DNA from: Rhodocyclaceae bacterium
GTDB taxonomy: Bacteria > Pseudomonadota > Gammaproteobacteria > Burkholderiales > Rhodocyclaceae
Length of the DNA: 15,222 nt
Reading direction: 5' to 3'
NCBI GenBank assembly: GCA_016791085.1
Contig: JAEUNN010000428.1
Span: 1-15,222 of the forward strand
Position numbers and translations under genes: made by a program
The notes under the pieces: generated by a model
The model's database searches: none
Seen by the model: only the letters and a program-made list of their open reading frames with translations
What the model was told of the DNA's origin: nothing
Part shown: positions 14,352-15,222 of the stretch, piece by piece
Layout of the letters: each line of letters starts with the position of its first letter
Numbering within the stretch: position 1 is the first letter of the stretch

Positions 14352-14384
14352 GCCGCGCACCGCATCATGCGCGGCTTTTTCTTT
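14352..14384 (+). terminator. Intrinsic terminator of the hydrolase/permease operon
   Basis: A perfect 8-bp stem GCCGCGCA (14352-14359) / TGCGCGGC (14368-14375) with an 8-nt loop is followed directly by TTTTTCTTT (14376-14384). This is the clearest Rho-independent terminator in the window. It sits 94 bp after the permease stop. Confidence 0.88.
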
Positions 14385-14453
14385 GCGGGCCGCGCCAGCG
14401 CCATGGCGCGGCGCGGCCGATGCCGGCGCGGCACACGCGCGCCGCTGCGGCAT

Positions 14454-14483
14454 TTGACCCGGCCGGCGCCGCGGCGCTAGCAT
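14454..14483 (+). promoter_or_regulatory. Sigma70-type promoter for the O-methyltransferase
   Basis: TTGACC (14454-14459; five of six -35 bases) and TAGCAT (14478-14483; four of six -10 bases) are separated by 18 bp. The start would be near 14490, leaving about 36 nt of leader. It lies just after the terminator of the preceding operon, so the methyltransferase appears to be its own transcription unit. Confidence 0.55.
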
Positions 14484-14525
14484 GCCCGCTTCCCAGCAGC
14501 CCGCGCCGCATCGGCGCATCCCGCC

Positions 14526-15188
14526 ATGACCACCCGCAGCATTACGCTGGACGCACGCCTGTACGACTACCTGGTGGCGCACTCCCTGCGCGAATTGCCC
14601 ATACAGCGCGAACTGCGCGAGCACACCGCCGCGCTGCCCCTGGCGCGCTGGCAGATCGCGCCCGAACAGGGGCAGTTCATGGGCCTGCTGCTGCAATTGA
14701 TGGGTGCGCGCCGCGCGCTCGAAATAGGCACCTACACCGGCTATAGCGCGCTCGCCCTGGCGCTTGCCCTGCCTCCGGACGGAATACTGATCACCTGCGA
14801 CATCGACGCCGCGACCACCGCCGTCGCGCGCGAATTCTGGCAGCGCGCCGGCATCGCCGTGCGTATCGAAACGCGCATCGCGCCGGCGCTGGACACGCTG
14901 GACGGCCTCATCGTGACCGGCGCCGCCAACAGTTTCGACTTCGCCTTCATAGACGCCGACAAAGCCGGCTACCGCGACTATTACGAGCGCTGCCTCACGC
15001 TGCTGCGCCGCGGCGGCCTGATCGCCATCGACAACACCCTGTGGTCCGGCCGCGTCGCCGACCCCGCCAACGACGAATCCGACACCCGCCACCTGCGCGC
15101 CTTCAACACCCTGCTGCACGGCGATGCGCGCATCGCACTATCGCTGGTCCCGATCGGCGACGGACTTACGCTGGCGCGCAAGCTCTAA
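14526..15188 (+). CDS. Class I SAM-dependent O-methyltransferase (COMT/CCoAOMT-like)
   Basis: A 220-residue cytoplasmic enzyme of the cation-dependent O-methyltransferase family, close to the usual 215-225. It moves a methyl group from S-adenosylmethionine to a hydroxyl, typically of a catechol-like compound. Motifs: GQFMGLLLQLMGARRALEIG leading into the SAM-binding EIGTYTGYS (67-74 core), CDIDAATTAVA (91-101) with an acidic residue for the SAM ribose, FIDADKAGYRDYY (141-153) and AIDNTLWSGRV (167-177). Asp143, Asp169 and Asn170 match the divalent-metal ligands of the family. No Shine-Dalgarno is visible before the ATG at 14526, but the N-terminus fits and a promoter with a short leader lies upstream. 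The native substrate is unknown. It ends 34 bp before the window edge, in which nothing else is seen. Confidence 0.92.
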   Translation: MTTRSITLDARLYDYLVAHSLRELPIQRELREHTAALPLARWQIAPEQGQFMGLLLQLMGARRALEIGTYTGYSALALALALPPDGILITCDIDAATTAVAREFWQRAGIAVRIETRIAPALDTLDGLIVTGAANSFDFAFIDADKAGYRDYYERCLTLLRRGGLIAIDNTLWSGRVADPANDESDTRHLRAFNTLLHGDARIALSLVPIGDGLTLARKL

Positions 15189-15222
15189 GGGCGCGGCCCG
15201 GCTGTGCCTGCGAACGTTTAGC

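Noticed and set aside
14258..14384. A riboswitch with terminator platform controlling the O-methyltransferase
   Set aside because: The hairpin plus T-run fits a plain operon terminator, a promoter lies downstream of it, and no known aptamer was recognised.

Overview
This is a gene-dense, GC-rich chromosomal window from a proteobacterium, most likely a betaproteobacterium (Burkholderiales-like). The inference rests on the recG/ridA pair, an intracellular PHB depolymerase with a Cys nucleophile, nnrS behind an FNR/DNR-type box, selD, and beta-propeller plus MoaD-like neighbours. No 16S rRNA or other decisive marker is present, so the placement is tentative. I see no rRNA, tRNA, CRISPR array, insertion sequence or phage gene. 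An odd compositional trait is frequent use of the Ile codon ATA despite the high GC content.

Left part (1-4468). A minus-strand gene running off the left edge encodes a four-helix membrane protein with a C-terminal thioredoxin-fold (redoxin/AhpC-like) domain in which the usual first Cys of the active site is Ser. Upstream of it, also on the minus strand, lies selD (selenophosphate synthetase). A 430-bp intergenic stretch separates selD from a divergent plus-strand pair: a gamma-glutamylcyclotransferase-like protein and nnrS. Immediately before nnrS is a perfect TTGA-N6-TCAA box placed exactly at -41.5 from a plausible promoter, which points to control by an oxygen- or NO-sensing CRP/FNR-family regulator.

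Middle (4484-11044). A glutathione S-transferase (minus) and an intracellular PHA depolymerase phaZ (plus) diverge from an 81-bp region holding a perfect inverted repeat. Then comes a minus-strand block, in transcription order ridA, recG, a BNR-repeat beta-propeller protein, a MoaD/ThiS-like ubiquitin-fold protein (overlapping the propeller gene by 10 bp) and a secreted cupin.

Right part (11146-15188, plus strand). A small TPR protein diverges from ridA across an AT/NotI-rich regulatory gap. A 422-bp non-coding stretch with a TTAGTG palindrome follows. Then comes a two-gene operon of an isochorismatase-family amidohydrolase resembling biuret hydrolases and an NCS2/AzgA-like permease, closed by a strong intrinsic terminator. 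A separately promoted class I O-methyltransferase ends the window.

Physiologically the window suggests a metabolically flexible bacterium that stores PHB, meets low oxygen or nitric oxide, uses selenium, and may take up and hydrolyse a ureide- or biuret-like nitrogen compound. The least understood parts are the redoxin-like membrane protein and the beta-propeller/MoaD pair.
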